NCBI GenBank assembly: GCA_945878885.1
Contig: CAMCUP010000008.1
Location: forward strand, 18,461 to 82,460
Direction: 5' to 3'
Source: Polynucleobacter meluiroseus
GTDB taxonomy: Bacteria; Pseudomonadota; Gammaproteobacteria; Burkholderiales; Burkholderiaceae
DNA: 64,000 nucleotides
Each line of letters starts with the position of its first letter. The stretch's first letter is position 1. The notes below the pieces were generated by a model, which did not search any database, was not told where the DNA came from, and saw only the letters and a list, made by a program, of their open reading frames with translations. The position numbers and the translations under genes were made by a program. Shown here one piece after another: positions 1 to 8,896 of this stretch.

Positions 1-1110
1 GAGCCAACGGCAAAAATCACTTTCATTTAATTTTGCCTCTGGCACAGTTAATGCAGAATAATCGACACATTGAAAATAGGTGCCAGGGCAAGGCAAGAGC
101 TTAAAGCGTGTATTGGCTAACCCCGCGCGAAAATAATCGCGTTTAGCTTGATAAAAATCGGGTAGATTTTGGTAGTGGGCTGCGGTCTGCAGATACTGGG
201 CGATTCCATATTGCACTGGGGTATTTACCGTGAACACATTAAATTGATGTACTTTGCGAAATTCATGACTTAGTTCAGCTGGGGCAGCGACATAGCCAAT
301 TTTCCAGCCAGTGACATGATATGTCTTGCCAAAACTAGAAATGAGAAAGCTACGTTTGGCTAGCTGTGGATGGCTGGCGACGCTTTGGTGAGCTTGACCA
401 TCGTAGACCATATGTTCGTAGACCTCATCACTACAAACTAGTACAGCCGTATTTTCGAGTAGCTTTGCTAAACGGTCTAAGTCGTTCTTGCTCCACACCA
501 TGCCTGTAGGATTATGGGGCGAGTTAATCATGATGAGGCGCGTTTTTGGATTGATAGCCTGACTTAATTGCTCCCAAGGAATTTCATAAGAAGTTACTTG
601 GCCTTTGTGATCACGGATTGTTTGGAGGGTAATGCCAATAGGTTTGCCACCCGCCAATTCAATGGCCGGTTGATAGCTATCGTAGGCTGGCTCTAGCAAA
701 ATGACTTCATCGCCAGGATGAACGCAGCATAAGACTGCGGTCAAAATACCTTGAGTACCACCTGCGGTAATGGTGATTTCTGTCTCGGACTGATAACTTT
801 TTCCATACTCAGCAAAAATTTTTTGGGCAATGGCTGTCCGTAACTCAGCAATACCAGTCATTGGCGGATATTGATTGTGACCCGCTAACATTGCTGTGGT
901 TACCTTGGCGATGAGATCAGGATCGCAGGGAAAGTCTGGAAATCCTTGGCCTAAATTAATTGCTTTTGATTCACTGGCAAGCGCCGACATAATAGTGAAT
1001 ATAGTTGTTCCCACGAGCGGCAAGCGCGAAGGGAATGGGGCAATTGCGGCGGAATCTTTCAGATTTGGAGCGCTATCGCTAGAATAGGAGGATTCTTCAA
1101 TTTTCATCAT
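1..1110 (-). CDS. PLP-dependent aminotransferase, methionine aminotransferase (YbdL)-like, C-terminal end cut off by the window
   Basis: Read by hand on the minus strand; the ORF track omits it because it has no stop inside the window. From ATG ATG at 1110 it runs open for 370 codons. It shows the class I/II aminotransferase landmarks: INLGQGFPDF near the N-terminus, NSPHNPTG in the middle, and FGKTYHVTGWKIGY, in which Lys262 should hold the pyridoxal phosphate. The GTTIFTIMSALA segment resembles YbdL and kynurenine/methionine aminotransferases that transaminate methionine or aromatic amino acids with a 2-oxo acid. Almost the whole enzyme is present, since the family is about 385 residues. 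Its start lies only 11 bases from the divergent yaaA start, and no clear ribosome binding site precedes it. The exact substrate is inferred. Confidence 0.88.
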   Translation of the reverse strand, partial: MMKIEESSYSSDSAPNLKDSAAIAPFPSRLPLVGTTIFTIMSALASESKAINLGQGFPDFPCDPDLIAKVTTAMLAGHNQYPPMTGIAELRTAIAQKIFAEYGKSYQSETEITITAGGTQGILTAVLCCVHPGDEVILLEPAYDSYQPAIELAGGKPIGITLQTIRDHKGQVTSYEIPWEQLSQAINPKTRLIMINSPHNPTGMVWSKNDLDRLAKLLENTAVLVCSDEVYEHMVYDGQAHQSVASHPQLAKRSFLISSFGKTYHVTGWKIGYVAAPAELSHEFRKVHQFNVFTVNTPVQYGIAQYLQTAAHYQNLPDFYQAKRDYFRAGLANTRFKLLPCPGTYFQCVDYSALTVPEAKLNESDFCRWL

Positions 1111-1121
1111 CAAATTGTGCC

Positions 1122-1898
1122 ATGCTGATCATACTTTCTCCTGCCAAGACTTTAGATTACCAAACCCCGGTAAAGCTAAAAAAGCATACCCTCCCTGAAT
1201 TCGTGCCCGAGGCCGCTAAATTGATAGCTGAATTAAAAACGCTTTCTTCCCAGCAATTGGCTAAGTTGATGGGTTTATCCGACCAATTGGCCGCCTTAAA
1301 TATAGGCCGTTTTCGTGATTGGTCGAGTCAATTTACTGCTGAAAATAGTAAGCAAGCCTTGTTTGCTTTTAACGGCGATGTGTATGACGGGCTAGATGCC
1401 GGAACCCTTAATACTAAGGCGCTTGATTTTGCCCAAGCTCACCTGCGGATTCTTTCAGGGCTTTATGGGGTCTTAAGGCCGTTTGATTTAATGCAGCCTT
1501 ACCGCTTAGAAATGGGCACTGCCTTAAAAAACGTGCGTGGCAAAAATCTTTATGAATTTTGGGGTGAGCGCGTCACACAAGCACTAAAAAAAATACTCGA
1601 TAGTCAAAAAAATCCTGTGCTGCTCAATTTGGCATCAGAAGAGTACTTTAAGGTCTTGCAGGCCACAAACTTTGATTGTCCCGTAGTCTCTCCCATTTTT
1701 AAAGATGCCAAGGCTGGGCAATACAAAATTATTTCGTTTTACGCAAAACGGGCGCGAGGCTTTATGGCTCGGTTTGTAATTGAAAATCGGCTTACCGACC
1801 CTGCCGCATTAAAGCAATTTAATTTGGCTGGCTATCGATATAATGCAGCAGCATCAAAACCACTGCAGCCCGTTTTTTATCGCGCTGAGAAAAATTAA
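1122..1898 (+). CDS. yaaA: Peroxide stress protein YaaA (DUF328)
   Basis: 258 residues, the normal length for the YaaA/DUF328 family. It begins MLIILSPAKTLD, the family signature, and contains LSGLYGVLRPFD in the middle, a NLASEEY segment and the basic KRARGFMARF segment. In E. coli YaaA is cytoplasmic, binds DNA and limits damage from free iron during hydrogen peroxide stress; the role here is inferred from the family. It is divergent from the aminotransferase gene with only 11 bases between start codons, so its promoter must lie inside the aminotransferase coding region. The DUF2863 gene follows after 12 bases and may be cotranscribed. Confidence 0.95.
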   Translation: MLIILSPAKTLDYQTPVKLKKHTLPEFVPEAAKLIAELKTLSSQQLAKLMGLSDQLAALNIGRFRDWSSQFTAENSKQALFAFNGDVYDGLDAGTLNTKALDFAQAHLRILSGLYGVLRPFDLMQPYRLEMGTALKNVRGKNLYEFWGERVTQALKKILDSQKNPVLLNLASEEYFKVLQATNFDCPVVSPIFKDAKAGQYKIISFYAKRARGFMARFVIENRLTDPAALKQFNLAGYRYNAAASKPLQPVFYRAEKN

Positions 1899-1910
1899 GA
1901 TCACTTCCTT

Positions 1911-3122
1911 ATGGCTGTATATCGCTCAAAATCATCACAACGCTCTTCGCCTGAAGCAGACCGCCTTGTTGCCGATTCAATTTCTTTGGCTGCCTCTGGT
2001 AGCCGGATTGAGGATGAGTTCTGGGAAGTACGCTTACTTGAGCGCTTAGCACGTTTATTGAAAAGTCAAAATCAACATGTGATTGATGCGGCATTAGATC
2101 AAACTTTTAAAATTAATACGGTTGCTTTTGAAGTATTGGCCGATAACGCTGAAACCTTGGCTGAGTCGCTCACCTTGGAATATGAGGGGCAGAGTTGGGA
2201 TGCACTGTTAATTGCGATGCCGATCGTGGCGCATACGCGTTATCAAATTCCATCGGGAGCGCTACCAGTGCAAGTGATTGAGGCCACGGCTTTGGCCATG
2301 CAACGCTCGATTGCAGCAAATGACACGCGTTTAGCTATTGTGCCTTGGCTATATAGCATTGACCAGATGCCGCACTCGCATTGTCAAACTCGAATTTTGC
2401 TCGAAGCATTAGCAACTGCGGCAGTCTCTGCAAGTGAGATGAAGTTAGAAATGCGCGGTATGTCAGAAACGATTGCGGTCTTGGCAGACCCCCGTTTTAT
2501 CATTGCAGTAATTGCTGCGCCCAGCGGCCAGCCATTATTTCGTTGGCAAGCTGAAACTCCTGCACGACAAGAGCGCGGTGTGAGTTTGGTTGAATGGCAA
2601 GCTGGTATGCATGACCCAATTGCAAATCTATTTCCTGGTTGTGAATTTGATTTACTGTTACCCGAGGCTTATTTCACCAACTGTCGCTTAGCCGATAAAC
2701 AGGTGCGTCCTTTGAGTATTCGGGCCGCCGTTAACTACTTGGCCTCGGCCCTGAGCATTATTCCAGCGGGCTTATCTTGTGTGGTTGGAGCTTTTGGTGA
2801 AGAGCAGGCCGATGAATATCGATTAGCTTTTAGTATTAAGGGCTCAGCTGAGGTGGTGTACGGCGTAATTTGGCCTTTATACGACCGTGAGCATGTGGCT
2901 AGCGATGCTTTAAATGATGTTTCAAATGACGAAAGCCCAATTAAAGAAATTTGTGATGCATTACGCGATGCTGGAGTTGAAGATGTTTTTCGACACGCAG
3001 TTTTGTTTGCTCCCGAATTATGTGATGACTGTGGCGCGCCTTTATTTCCAGACCGCCAGGGCGAAGTAGTGCATGCCGAAATGCCAGAAGATTCGCCGAC
3101 CCAGCAACCTTTATTTCATTAA
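1911..3122 (+). CDS. DUF2863 family protein
   Basis: 403-residue protein that I recognise as the DUF2863 family, seen mainly in Burkholderiales and without a known function. There is no signal peptide or membrane segment, so it is probably cytoplasmic. The C-terminus has a short CDDCGAPLFPD motif resembling half of a zinc ribbon, and the last residues are PLFH. It starts with ATG 12 bases after the yaaA stop, which suggests cotranscription. The next gene is convergent, on the other strand. Function is unknown. Confidence 0.85.
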   Translation: MAVYRSKSSQRSSPEADRLVADSISLAASGSRIEDEFWEVRLLERLARLLKSQNQHVIDAALDQTFKINTVAFEVLADNAETLAESLTLEYEGQSWDALLIAMPIVAHTRYQIPSGALPVQVIEATALAMQRSIAANDTRLAIVPWLYSIDQMPHSHCQTRILLEALATAAVSASEMKLEMRGMSETIAVLADPRFIIAVIAAPSGQPLFRWQAETPARQERGVSLVEWQAGMHDPIANLFPGCEFDLLLPEAYFTNCRLADKQVRPLSIRAAVNYLASALSIIPAGLSCVVGAFGEEQADEYRLAFSIKGSAEVVYGVIWPLYDREHVASDALNDVSNDESPIKEICDALRDAGVEDVFRHAVLFAPELCDDCGAPLFPDRQGEVVHAEMPEDSPTQQPLFH

Positions 3123-3192
3123 TCTTCTTGGGCTCAAGCTTTAGCTAACGCTTTATTTACTGCAGTTGATTGGCTTGACGAATACTATGTAC

Positions 3193-3576
3193 TTATTCAG
3201 CCTTGGTAAATAAGTGAGGATCTTTGCCACCCTTCATCTCAGCAGTTTGACAAAAATCGGCTAAGCGTACGCCGCTCTTAATATTAAAAAGCATGGCTTT
3301 ATTGCCCAGAACTACCAGGTCGAGACCTGTTTCCATGTTTTTGTAGCGCAAACTTCCTGGCAATGAAGTTTCTTTGTTCATCACGAAGCTTCTTGAGTTC
3401 CACTCCAAGGTCAGATTTTCAGGAGTGCCTGAGGTTTTTAGTTCCATACCGTTACTACACGACCAAGCGAAAGGCGAAGCGTTACGCAGATTTTGTGCTT
3501 GGCTAGCATACGACGCAAGGCAAACAGTGCTAGCTAGGAGAGCTTGCAAGGGGAGTGAGAGCGAATTTTTTTTCAT
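3193..3576 (-). CDS. Small secreted protein, MliC (lysozyme inhibitor)-like
   Basis: 127 residues. Residues 1-27 form a clear signal peptide (basic start, LLASTVCLASYA, cleavage near SQAQ), so the mature protein is periplasmic. The mature part resembles the MliC/PliC family of c-type lysozyme inhibitors: a WSCSNGMEL start, a GSLRYKNMETGLDLVVLGNKAML segment matching the family's SASGARY...W.KG.EA.L pattern, and a second cysteine near the end (DFCQ) able to pair with the first. There is no lipobox. It begins 11 bases after the mdh stop on the same strand and is probably read through from mdh. The family assignment is by eye and moderate. Confidence 0.6.
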   Translation of the reverse strand: MKKNSLSLPLQALLASTVCLASYASQAQNLRNASPFAWSCSNGMELKTSGTPENLTLEWNSRSFVMNKETSLPGSLRYKNMETGLDLVVLGNKAMLFNIKSGVRLADFCQTAEMKGGKDPHLFTKAE

Positions 3577-3587
3577 ATTATTTTTTC

Positions 3588-4577
3588 TTAGGTAAGCAAG
3601 TGCTTTACGCCTGCTTGTTCTTCAAGTAATTCTTTGAGCGTGTGATTCATTCGTTCACGCGAAAAAGCATCAATTTCTAAGCCTTCTACTAGCTGATACT
3701 CACCGTTGGCACAAATTACAGGGAAACCATAAATTACGTCTGCTGGAATGCCATAGTCCCCTTTTGAGGCAATACCCATTGTGGTCCATTTACCGTTGGT
3801 GCCAAGGACCCAATCATGCATATGATCAATTGCTGCGTTTGCAGCCGAGGCCGCAGAAGATAGGCCGCGCGCTTCAATGATGGCGCCGCCGCGTTTCCCA
3901 ACTGTAGGAATAAAAACATCCTTATTCCAAGCTGGATCATTAATCAGTTTTTCTACCGACTCGCCGTTAATCGTGGCAAAGCGATAGTCTGGATACATCG
4001 TGGGGCTGTGATTTCCCCAGACAATTAATTTTTCAACTTCAGCGACTGGCTTGCCCATTTTCGCGGCCAACTGAGAAAGTGCGCGGTTATGATCAAGGCG
4101 CAACATCGCAGTGAAGTTTTTAGCGGGTAAGCCAGGTGCTGATTTCATCGCAATATAGGCGTTGGTATTAGCGGGATTGCCCACCACCAAGACCTTGACT
4201 GTGCGCTTGGCAACAGCGTCGAGCGCCTTACCTTGCGCAGTAAAAATTTGGGCGTTAGCCGATAGCAAATCTTTGCGTTCCATGCCTGGGCCCCGCGGAC
4301 GGGCTCCTACCAGCATAGCGATATCAACATCTTTAAATGCGGTCATGGGATCGCTATGAGAACTCATGCCCGCTAGCAGGGGGAAGGCGCAATCATCGAG
4401 CTCCATCATCACACCTGCTAGTGCCTTTTGCGCTTTTTCATCAGGAATTTCAAGGAGTTGCAAGATAACTGGTTGATCTTTACCTAACAAATCGCCATTA
4501 GCGATACGAAATAGCAGGGAATAACCAATTTGGCCGGCAGCGCCGGTTACTGCGACGCGCATAGGTGCTTTTGCCAT
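3588..4577 (-). CDS. mdh: Malate dehydrogenase
   Basis: 329 residues, full length for the NAD-dependent malate dehydrogenase of betaproteobacteria. It oxidises malate to oxaloacetate in the TCA cycle. Visible landmarks are the nucleotide-binding [10 protein letters not shown] near residue 10, [16 protein letters not shown] (the mobile loop with substrate arginines), [16 protein letters not shown], and the catalytic histidine motif [13 protein letters not shown]. It is transcribed divergently from the GntR regulator, which precedes the sdh-gltA operon; the shared 143-base gap could coordinate TCA-cycle genes. The small MliC-like gene follows 11 bases downstream. Confidence 0.98.
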   Translation of the reverse strand: MAKAPMRVAVTGAAGQIGYSLLFRIANGDLLGKDQPVILQLLEIPDEKAQKALAGVMMELDDCAFPLLAGMSSHSDPMTAFKDVDIAMLVGARPRGPGMERKDLLSANAQIFTAQGKALDAVAKRTVKVLVVGNPANTNAYIAMKSAPGLPAKNFTAMLRLDHNRALSQLAAKMGKPVAEVEKLIVWGNHSPTMYPDYRFATINGESVEKLINDPAWNKDVFIPTVGKRGGAIIEARGLSSAASAANAAIDHMHDWVLGTNGKWTTMGIASKGDYGIPADVIYGFPVICANGEYQLVEGLEIDAFSRERMNHTLKELLEEQAGVKHLLT

Positions 4578-4720
4578 TACTAAAACTCCAGATGAGGGTT
4601 AAAAATTACTTCTATTATCCCTTTAAGTTTAGGGATTCCCCTATTACACTGTCAACTATGTCTTCTATAAGACTATGAAAACTCTATTTTGATCTAATTT
4701 AAGCTTAAAAAAGACTATTA
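4578..4720. promoter_or_regulatory. Divergent mdh / GntR control region with a candidate GntR operator
   Basis: This 143-base AT-rich gap must hold the promoters for mdh (minus) and the GntR gene (plus). It contains a perfect inverted repeat GTCTT-ctat-AAGAC at 4660-4673. The right arm with flank, AAGACTAT (4669-4676), recurs as AAGACTAT at 4711-4718, exactly 42 bases on, or four helical turns. GntR/HutC regulators usually bind short palindromes near their own promoter, so this is a plausible autoregulatory site. The repeats are visible in the sequence; binding is inferred. Confidence 0.4.
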
Positions 4721-5470
4721 TTGGACGCGTTTTTGACTACAAATTTATCCTCTCTGACCACTTTTAGCCCGCTTTATCAGCAGATTAAAGCGATGTTGCT
4801 GGCTAGTTTGCAGGCTGGCGAATGGCAGCCGGGCGAGGCTATACCTAGTGAATTTGAATTGGCTGCCCGATATGAAGTGAGTCAAGGTACCGTTCGCAAG
4901 GCGATTGATGAGCTAACGACGCAAAATTTATTGATTCGTAAGCAAGGTAAGGGCACCTTTGTGGCTACTCACCATGAGGAGCGACACCAATTTCGGTTTT
5001 TGCGCTTATCTCCCGACAGTGGTTTGCCCATGGTTTTAAAAAATCAATTTTTGAGTTGCAAAAAAATTAAAGCCTCACGGCTGATTGCCCAAGCTTTAAA
5101 AATGCCGACTGGCGAGAGCTTGATTGAAATTGAGCGGGTACAAACCTTTGCTGGCGCGGTAATTGTCTTTGAGCAAATTTGGTTGCCCAGTTTGCGTTTT
5201 AAAGGTCTGAGCCTTGCTACTTTGCAGGCTTGGACGGGGCCTTTATACGCCCTGTACGAATCTTCATTTGCTACTCATATGGTGCGCGCAGAGGAGAAAA
5301 TTAAGGCTGTTGCCAGCGACCTCACCAGCGCTGCGCGCTTAAAAACTGTGCTAGGAGCGCCAATTTTATTGGTGGAGCGGGTTTCTTACACTTATGGCAA
5401 TAAACCCGTAGAGATGCGTGTAGCCCGCTATGATACTAGCTCGCAGCACTATGAAAATGCCTTGAGTTAA
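4721..5470 (+). CDS. GntR (HutC subfamily) transcriptional regulator with UTRA domain
   Basis: About 249 residues. The N-terminal winged helix-turn-helix (PLYQQIKAMLLASLQ, then PSEFELAARYEVSQGTVRKAID and RKQGKGTFV) is the classical GntR DNA-binding domain. The C-terminal half is a UTRA ligand-binding domain (IEIERVQTF...VFEQIWLP, ending VERVSYTYGNKPVEMRVARYD). The start is uncertain: the ORF begins with TTG at 4721, an in-frame TTG at 4733 is equally possible, and the first internal ATG lies inside the HTH. Position between mdh and sdhCDAB-gltA suggests it regulates TCA-cycle genes, and I recall this arrangement from other Burkholderiales. The ligand is unknown. Confidence 0.9.
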   Translation: MDAFLTTNLSSLTTFSPLYQQIKAMLLASLQAGEWQPGEAIPSEFELAARYEVSQGTVRKAIDELTTQNLLIRKQGKGTFVATHHEERHQFRFLRLSPDSGLPMVLKNQFLSCKKIKASRLIAQALKMPTGESLIEIERVQTFAGAVIVFEQIWLPSLRFKGLSLATLQAWTGPLYALYESSFATHMVRAEEKIKAVASDLTSAARLKTVLGAPILLVERVSYTYGNKPVEMRVARYDTSSQHYENALS

Positions 5471-5571
5471 GACTGGTGAGACAAAATTACACAAGGTGTC
5501 CCGCTTTCTACTAAAATATGCTGCAATACAACATTTTATTTAAACTACTCACATCCTCATTGAGATAAGCC

Positions 5572-5997
5572 ATGGCTGATGCCCAGCACGAGCTGCACAA
5601 TTCGCGACCAAAGCCGGTCTACCGTAATATTGGTTTAGCGCAGTTAATTCACTACCACTTACCGTGGGCAGGAAAGGTTTCAATTCTGCATCGTATTAGT
5701 GGTGCTGCTTTATTTCTCTTTTTGCCTTTCTTGCTTTATCTGCTTGATCAAAGCTTGGCTTCAGAACTTAGTTATAAAAAATTTCAAGCAATTGTTGCTA
5801 ATCCTTTTGCAAAATTAATTCTCTTGGGTTTGATTTGGAGTTTTCTCCATCATTTTTTTGCAGGAATTCGTTACTTATTGTTGGATCGTGAAATTGGTAT
5901 TAATAAGATTCCTGCCAACCGTTCAGCAATTTTGGTATTAATAATTAGTTTTTCGCTCACGGTTATTTTGGGCGCAAAGTTATTTGGTTTGTTCTAA
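5572..5997 (+). CDS. sdhC: Succinate dehydrogenase cytochrome b556 subunit
   Basis: 141-residue inner-membrane anchor of complex II. HRISGAALFLFLP (residues 40-52) contains the family's quinone-site Ser/Arg region. Three membrane helices are visible, with the heme b ligand probably in LHHFFAGIRYLLLD near residues 92-104. It is the first gene of sdhCDAB. The 101-base upstream gap is the likely operon promoter region, but I see no confident boxes. The sdhD start lies 13 bases after its stop. Confidence 0.96.
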   Translation: MADAQHELHNSRPKPVYRNIGLAQLIHYHLPWAGKVSILHRISGAALFLFLPFLLYLLDQSLASELSYKKFQAIVANPFAKLILLGLIWSFLHHFFAGIRYLLLDREIGINKIPANRSAILVLIISFSLTVILGAKLFGLF

Positions 5998-6010
5998 GGC
6001 AAGGGAAAAA

Positions 6011-6376
6011 ATGTCGATCTATAACGTTGGTCCGCGACGCCTCGTTGTTGGCGCTCACTATGGCCTGAAAGAGTGGTTAATTCAACGCATGACTGCGGTG
6101 ATCATGGTGGTTTTTATAATTATTTTATTAGGCGATTATTTGCTTAATGGTGGCCCTAATTACACCGCTTGGGCTAGTTTGTTCAGCAACCAATTTATGA
6201 AGCTGCTGACCTTGTTGGCTTTACTAAGCCTTTTTTATCATGCTTGGGTTGGTATGCGCGATATCTGGATGGACTATGTTAAGCCTGCTGGCATCCGTTT
6301 AAGTTTGCAAGTTTTTACGGCCCTATGGTTGATAGCTTGCACTGCTTATGCTATCCAAATTTTGTGGAAAGTGTGA
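6011..6376 (+). CDS. sdhD: Succinate dehydrogenase membrane anchor subunit
   Basis: 121 residues from ATG at 6011 (MSIYNVGPRR). The ORF track extends to 5984, inside sdhC, but ATG 6011 has AAGG upstream and matches the family's N-terminus (GPRRLVVGAHYGLKEW). Three membrane helices are visible. The conserved YHAWVGMRDIWMDYV places the heme ligand at His77. It forms the quinone-reducing membrane anchor together with SdhC. Its stop is one base before the sdhA start, so translation is coupled. Confidence 0.95.
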   Translation: MSIYNVGPRRLVVGAHYGLKEWLIQRMTAVIMVVFIIILLGDYLLNGGPNYTAWASLFSNQFMKLLTLLALLSLFYHAWVGMRDIWMDYVKPAGIRLSLQVFTALWLIACTAYAIQILWKV

Positions 6377-6377
6377 G

Positions 6378-8156
6378 ATGACAGAGATTCAAAAATCATT
6401 ACCTCGACGTCGTTTTGACGCGGTGATTGTTGGCGCAGGTGGTTCAGGCATGCGCGCCTCATTACAGCTCGCTGAAGCTGGACTTGATGTAGCGGTGTTA
6501 AGTAAAGTGTTTCCAACCCGTTCGCATACTGTTGCTGCGCAAGGCGGCATTGGCGCTGCCTTAGGTAATATGAGTGAAGATAATTGGCACTATCACTTTT
6601 ACGATACGGTGAAGGGTTCCGATTGGTTGGGTGATCAAGACGTGATTGAGTTTATGTGCCGTGAGGCGCCTAAAGTGGTGTATGAACTTGAACACTATGG
6701 CATGCCTTTTGATCGCAATCCTGATGGCACCATTTATCAGCGCCCCTTTGGTGGACACACGGCGAATTATGGTGAAAAGCCAGTGCAACGTGCTTGCGCT
6801 GCAGCTGACCGCACGGGTCATGCAATGTTACATACCTTGTATCAACGTAATGTGATGGCTAAAACCCATTTTTATGTTGAGTGGTTAGCGCTTGATTTGA
6901 TTCGTGATGCGGCTGGTGACGTTGTTGGCGTTACTGCACTAGAAATGGAAACCGGTGAGCTCTATATTCTCGAGGCTAAAATTGTTATTTTGGCTACGGG
7001 TGGTGCAGGGCGTATTTGGTCAGCTTCAACTAATGCTTACATAAATACTGGCGATGGCATGGGCATGGCGGCGCGCGCGGGCATTCCCCTAGAAGATATG
7101 GAATTTTGGCAGTTTCATCCTACCGGCGTAGCTGGTGCTGGGGTCTTGCTAACTGAAGGTTGTCGCGGCGAAGGTGGAGTCTTGCGTAATAAAGATGGCG
7201 AACGATTTATGGAGCGCTATGCGCCTACCCTTAAAGATTTAGCGCCACGTGATTTTGTGTCGCGTTCAATGGATCAAGAAATTAAAGAGGGCCGTGGTTG
7301 TGGCCCCAATGGCGATTACGTCGTACTCGACTTAACGCATATTGGCGCTGAAACCATTATGAAGCGACTGCCTTCGGTATATGAAATTGGTATGAACTTT
7401 GCCAATATTGATATCACTAAAGAGCCCATTCCAGTAGTACCTACAATTCACTATCAAATGGGTGGTATTCCCACAAACATTTATGGTCAAGTAGTCGTAC
7501 CCAAGGATGGCAACCCCAATCACATTGTGCAAGGCCTCTATGCTATTGGCGAGTGCTCTTGTGTGTCAGTGCATGGTGCCAATCGTTTGGGGACGAATTC
7601 ATTGCTTGATTTACTGGTATTTGGGCGCGCTGCTGGTAAGCACATCGTGGCGGAAAATTTAAAAGACCGTGAGCATAAGGTTTTGCCACCAGATGCCGGT
7701 CGCAATAGTTTGGCGCGCATTGCTAAGTTAGATGCCTCCACTAGTGGTGAGTATGCGCAAGATGTGGCCAACGAAATTCGCAAAACCATGCAAACTTATG
7801 CGGGGGTCTTTCGTAATCAGGTATTAATGGATGAGGGCGTACGCCAGATGGCGCTATTAACTGAGCGGGCGAATCATTTATGGGTAAAAGATAAGTCGCA
7901 AATTTTTAATACTGCGCGCATTGAAGCTTTAGAAGTTGCCAATTTAATTGAAACTGCTAATGCCACCATGATTTCAGCAGCAGCACGCAAAGAAAGTCGT
8001 GGCGCCCATTCGCATAATGAATATCCCAAGCGCGACGATGAACATTGGATGAAGCATTCGTTGTGGTTTAGTGCAGGTAATCGGATGGATTACAAGCCGG
8101 TGCAACTAAAGCCACTAACTATTGATTCTGTACCCCCTAAAGAACGTACCTTTTAA
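6378..8156 (+). CDS. sdhA: Succinate dehydrogenase flavoprotein subunit
   Basis: 592 residues from ATG at 6378, directly after the sdhD stop; the longer ORF-track start would run into sdhD. It oxidises succinate to fumarate. The FAD-binding GAGGSGMRA lies at residues 19-27, and RSHTVAAQGG holds the histidine (His50) expected to carry covalent FAD. HPTG and the LAPRDFVSR arginine region belong to the active site, and the C-terminus HNEYPKRDDEHWMKH is typical of the family. Full length and intact. Its covalent FAD should depend on SdhE, encoded downstream. Confidence 0.98.
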   Translation: MTEIQKSLPRRRFDAVIVGAGGSGMRASLQLAEAGLDVAVLSKVFPTRSHTVAAQGGIGAALGNMSEDNWHYHFYDTVKGSDWLGDQDVIEFMCREAPKVVYELEHYGMPFDRNPDGTIYQRPFGGHTANYGEKPVQRACAAADRTGHAMLHTLYQRNVMAKTHFYVEWLALDLIRDAAGDVVGVTALEMETGELYILEAKIVILATGGAGRIWSASTNAYINTGDGMGMAARAGIPLEDMEFWQFHPTGVAGAGVLLTEGCRGEGGVLRNKDGERFMERYAPTLKDLAPRDFVSRSMDQEIKEGRGCGPNGDYVVLDLTHIGAETIMKRLPSVYEIGMNFANIDITKEPIPVVPTIHYQMGGIPTNIYGQVVVPKDGNPNHIVQGLYAIGECSCVSVHGANRLGTNSLLDLLVFGRAAGKHIVAENLKDREHKVLPPDAGRNSLARIAKLDASTSGEYAQDVANEIRKTMQTYAGVFRNQVLMDEGVRQMALLTERANHLWVKDKSQIFNTARIEALEVANLIETANATMISAAARKESRGAHSHNEYPKRDDEHWMKHSLWFSAGNRMDYKPVQLKPLTIDSVPPKERTF

Positions 8157-8183
8157 CGCCTATTTGTAGACGAAAGAATTAAG

Positions 8184-8888
8184 ATGAGCGATACCCGTAT
8201 TTTTGAAATCTACCGTTACGATCCCGAGACCAATGATGCGCCTCGCATGCAGCGTTATGAAATTGAATTGACTGATGAGCGCATGTTGCTAGATGCCATA
8301 ATTACTTTAAAGAAGATGGATGAAACTATTTCGTTTCGACGCTCTTGCCGCGAAGGCGTTTGTGGCTCTGATGCCATGAATATCAATGGTAAAAATGGCT
8401 TGGCCTGCGTAACCAATATGCGTAGTCTACCTAAAACTATTGTATTACGGCCTTTACCAGGCTTACCGGTAGTACGCGATTTAATTGTCGATATGACTTT
8501 ATTCTTTAAGCAGTATTTATCAATCAAGCCATATTTAATTAATGACACGCCACCACCTGAAAAAGAACGTTTACAAAGCCCCGCTGAGCGCGAAGAGTTA
8601 GATGGTTTGTATGAATGTATTTTGTGCGCTTCGTGCTCAACTGCTTGCCCATCATTTTGGTGGAATCCTGACAAATTTGTTGGTCCTGCCGGCTTGTTAC
8701 AGGCTTACCGCTTTATTGCCGACAGTCGTGATGAGGCTACTGCGCTTCGGCTCGATAACTTAGAAGATCCTTATCGTTTATTTCGTTGCCATACAATTAT
8801 GAATTGCGTTGATGTTTGTCCTAAGCACCTCAATCCGACTAAGGCTATTGGTAAAATTAAAGAGTTGATGGTGCGTAGAGCTGTATGA
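8184..8888 (+). CDS. sdhB: Succinate dehydrogenase iron-sulfur subunit
   Basis: 234 residues. The [2Fe-2S] ligands sit in SCREGVCGSDAMNINGKNGLAC at C55, C60, D63 and C75, the same positions as in E. coli SdhB. The [4Fe-4S] motif CILCASCSTACP occupies C145, C148, C151 and C155, and CHTIMNCVDVCP completes the [4Fe-4S]/[3Fe-4S] set. It carries electrons from SdhA to the quinone site. It is the fourth gene of the operon, with 27 bases after sdhA. Confidence 0.98.
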   Translation: MSDTRIFEIYRYDPETNDAPRMQRYEIELTDERMLLDAIITLKKMDETISFRRSCREGVCGSDAMNINGKNGLACVTNMRSLPKTIVLRPLPGLPVVRDLIVDMTLFFKQYLSIKPYLINDTPPPEKERLQSPAEREELDGLYECILCASCSTACPSFWWNPDKFVGPAGLLQAYRFIADSRDEATALRLDNLEDPYRLFRCHTIMNCVDVCPKHLNPTKAIGKIKELMVRRAV

Positions 8889-8896
8889 AAATAATC

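Noticed and set aside
5471-5571. Riboswitch or terminator in front of sdhC
   Set aside because: No stable hairpin with a U-tract and no known aptamer pattern; only short 4-base inverted repeats.
5984-6010. Extended sdhD start in the ORF track
   Set aside because: It uses a start inside sdhC; ATG 6011 has a ribosome binding site and matches the family N-terminus.
8255-8674. 139-residue minus-strand ORF in sdhB
   Set aside because: Shadow of sdhB, whose cluster-ligand cysteines all fall in the plus frame.
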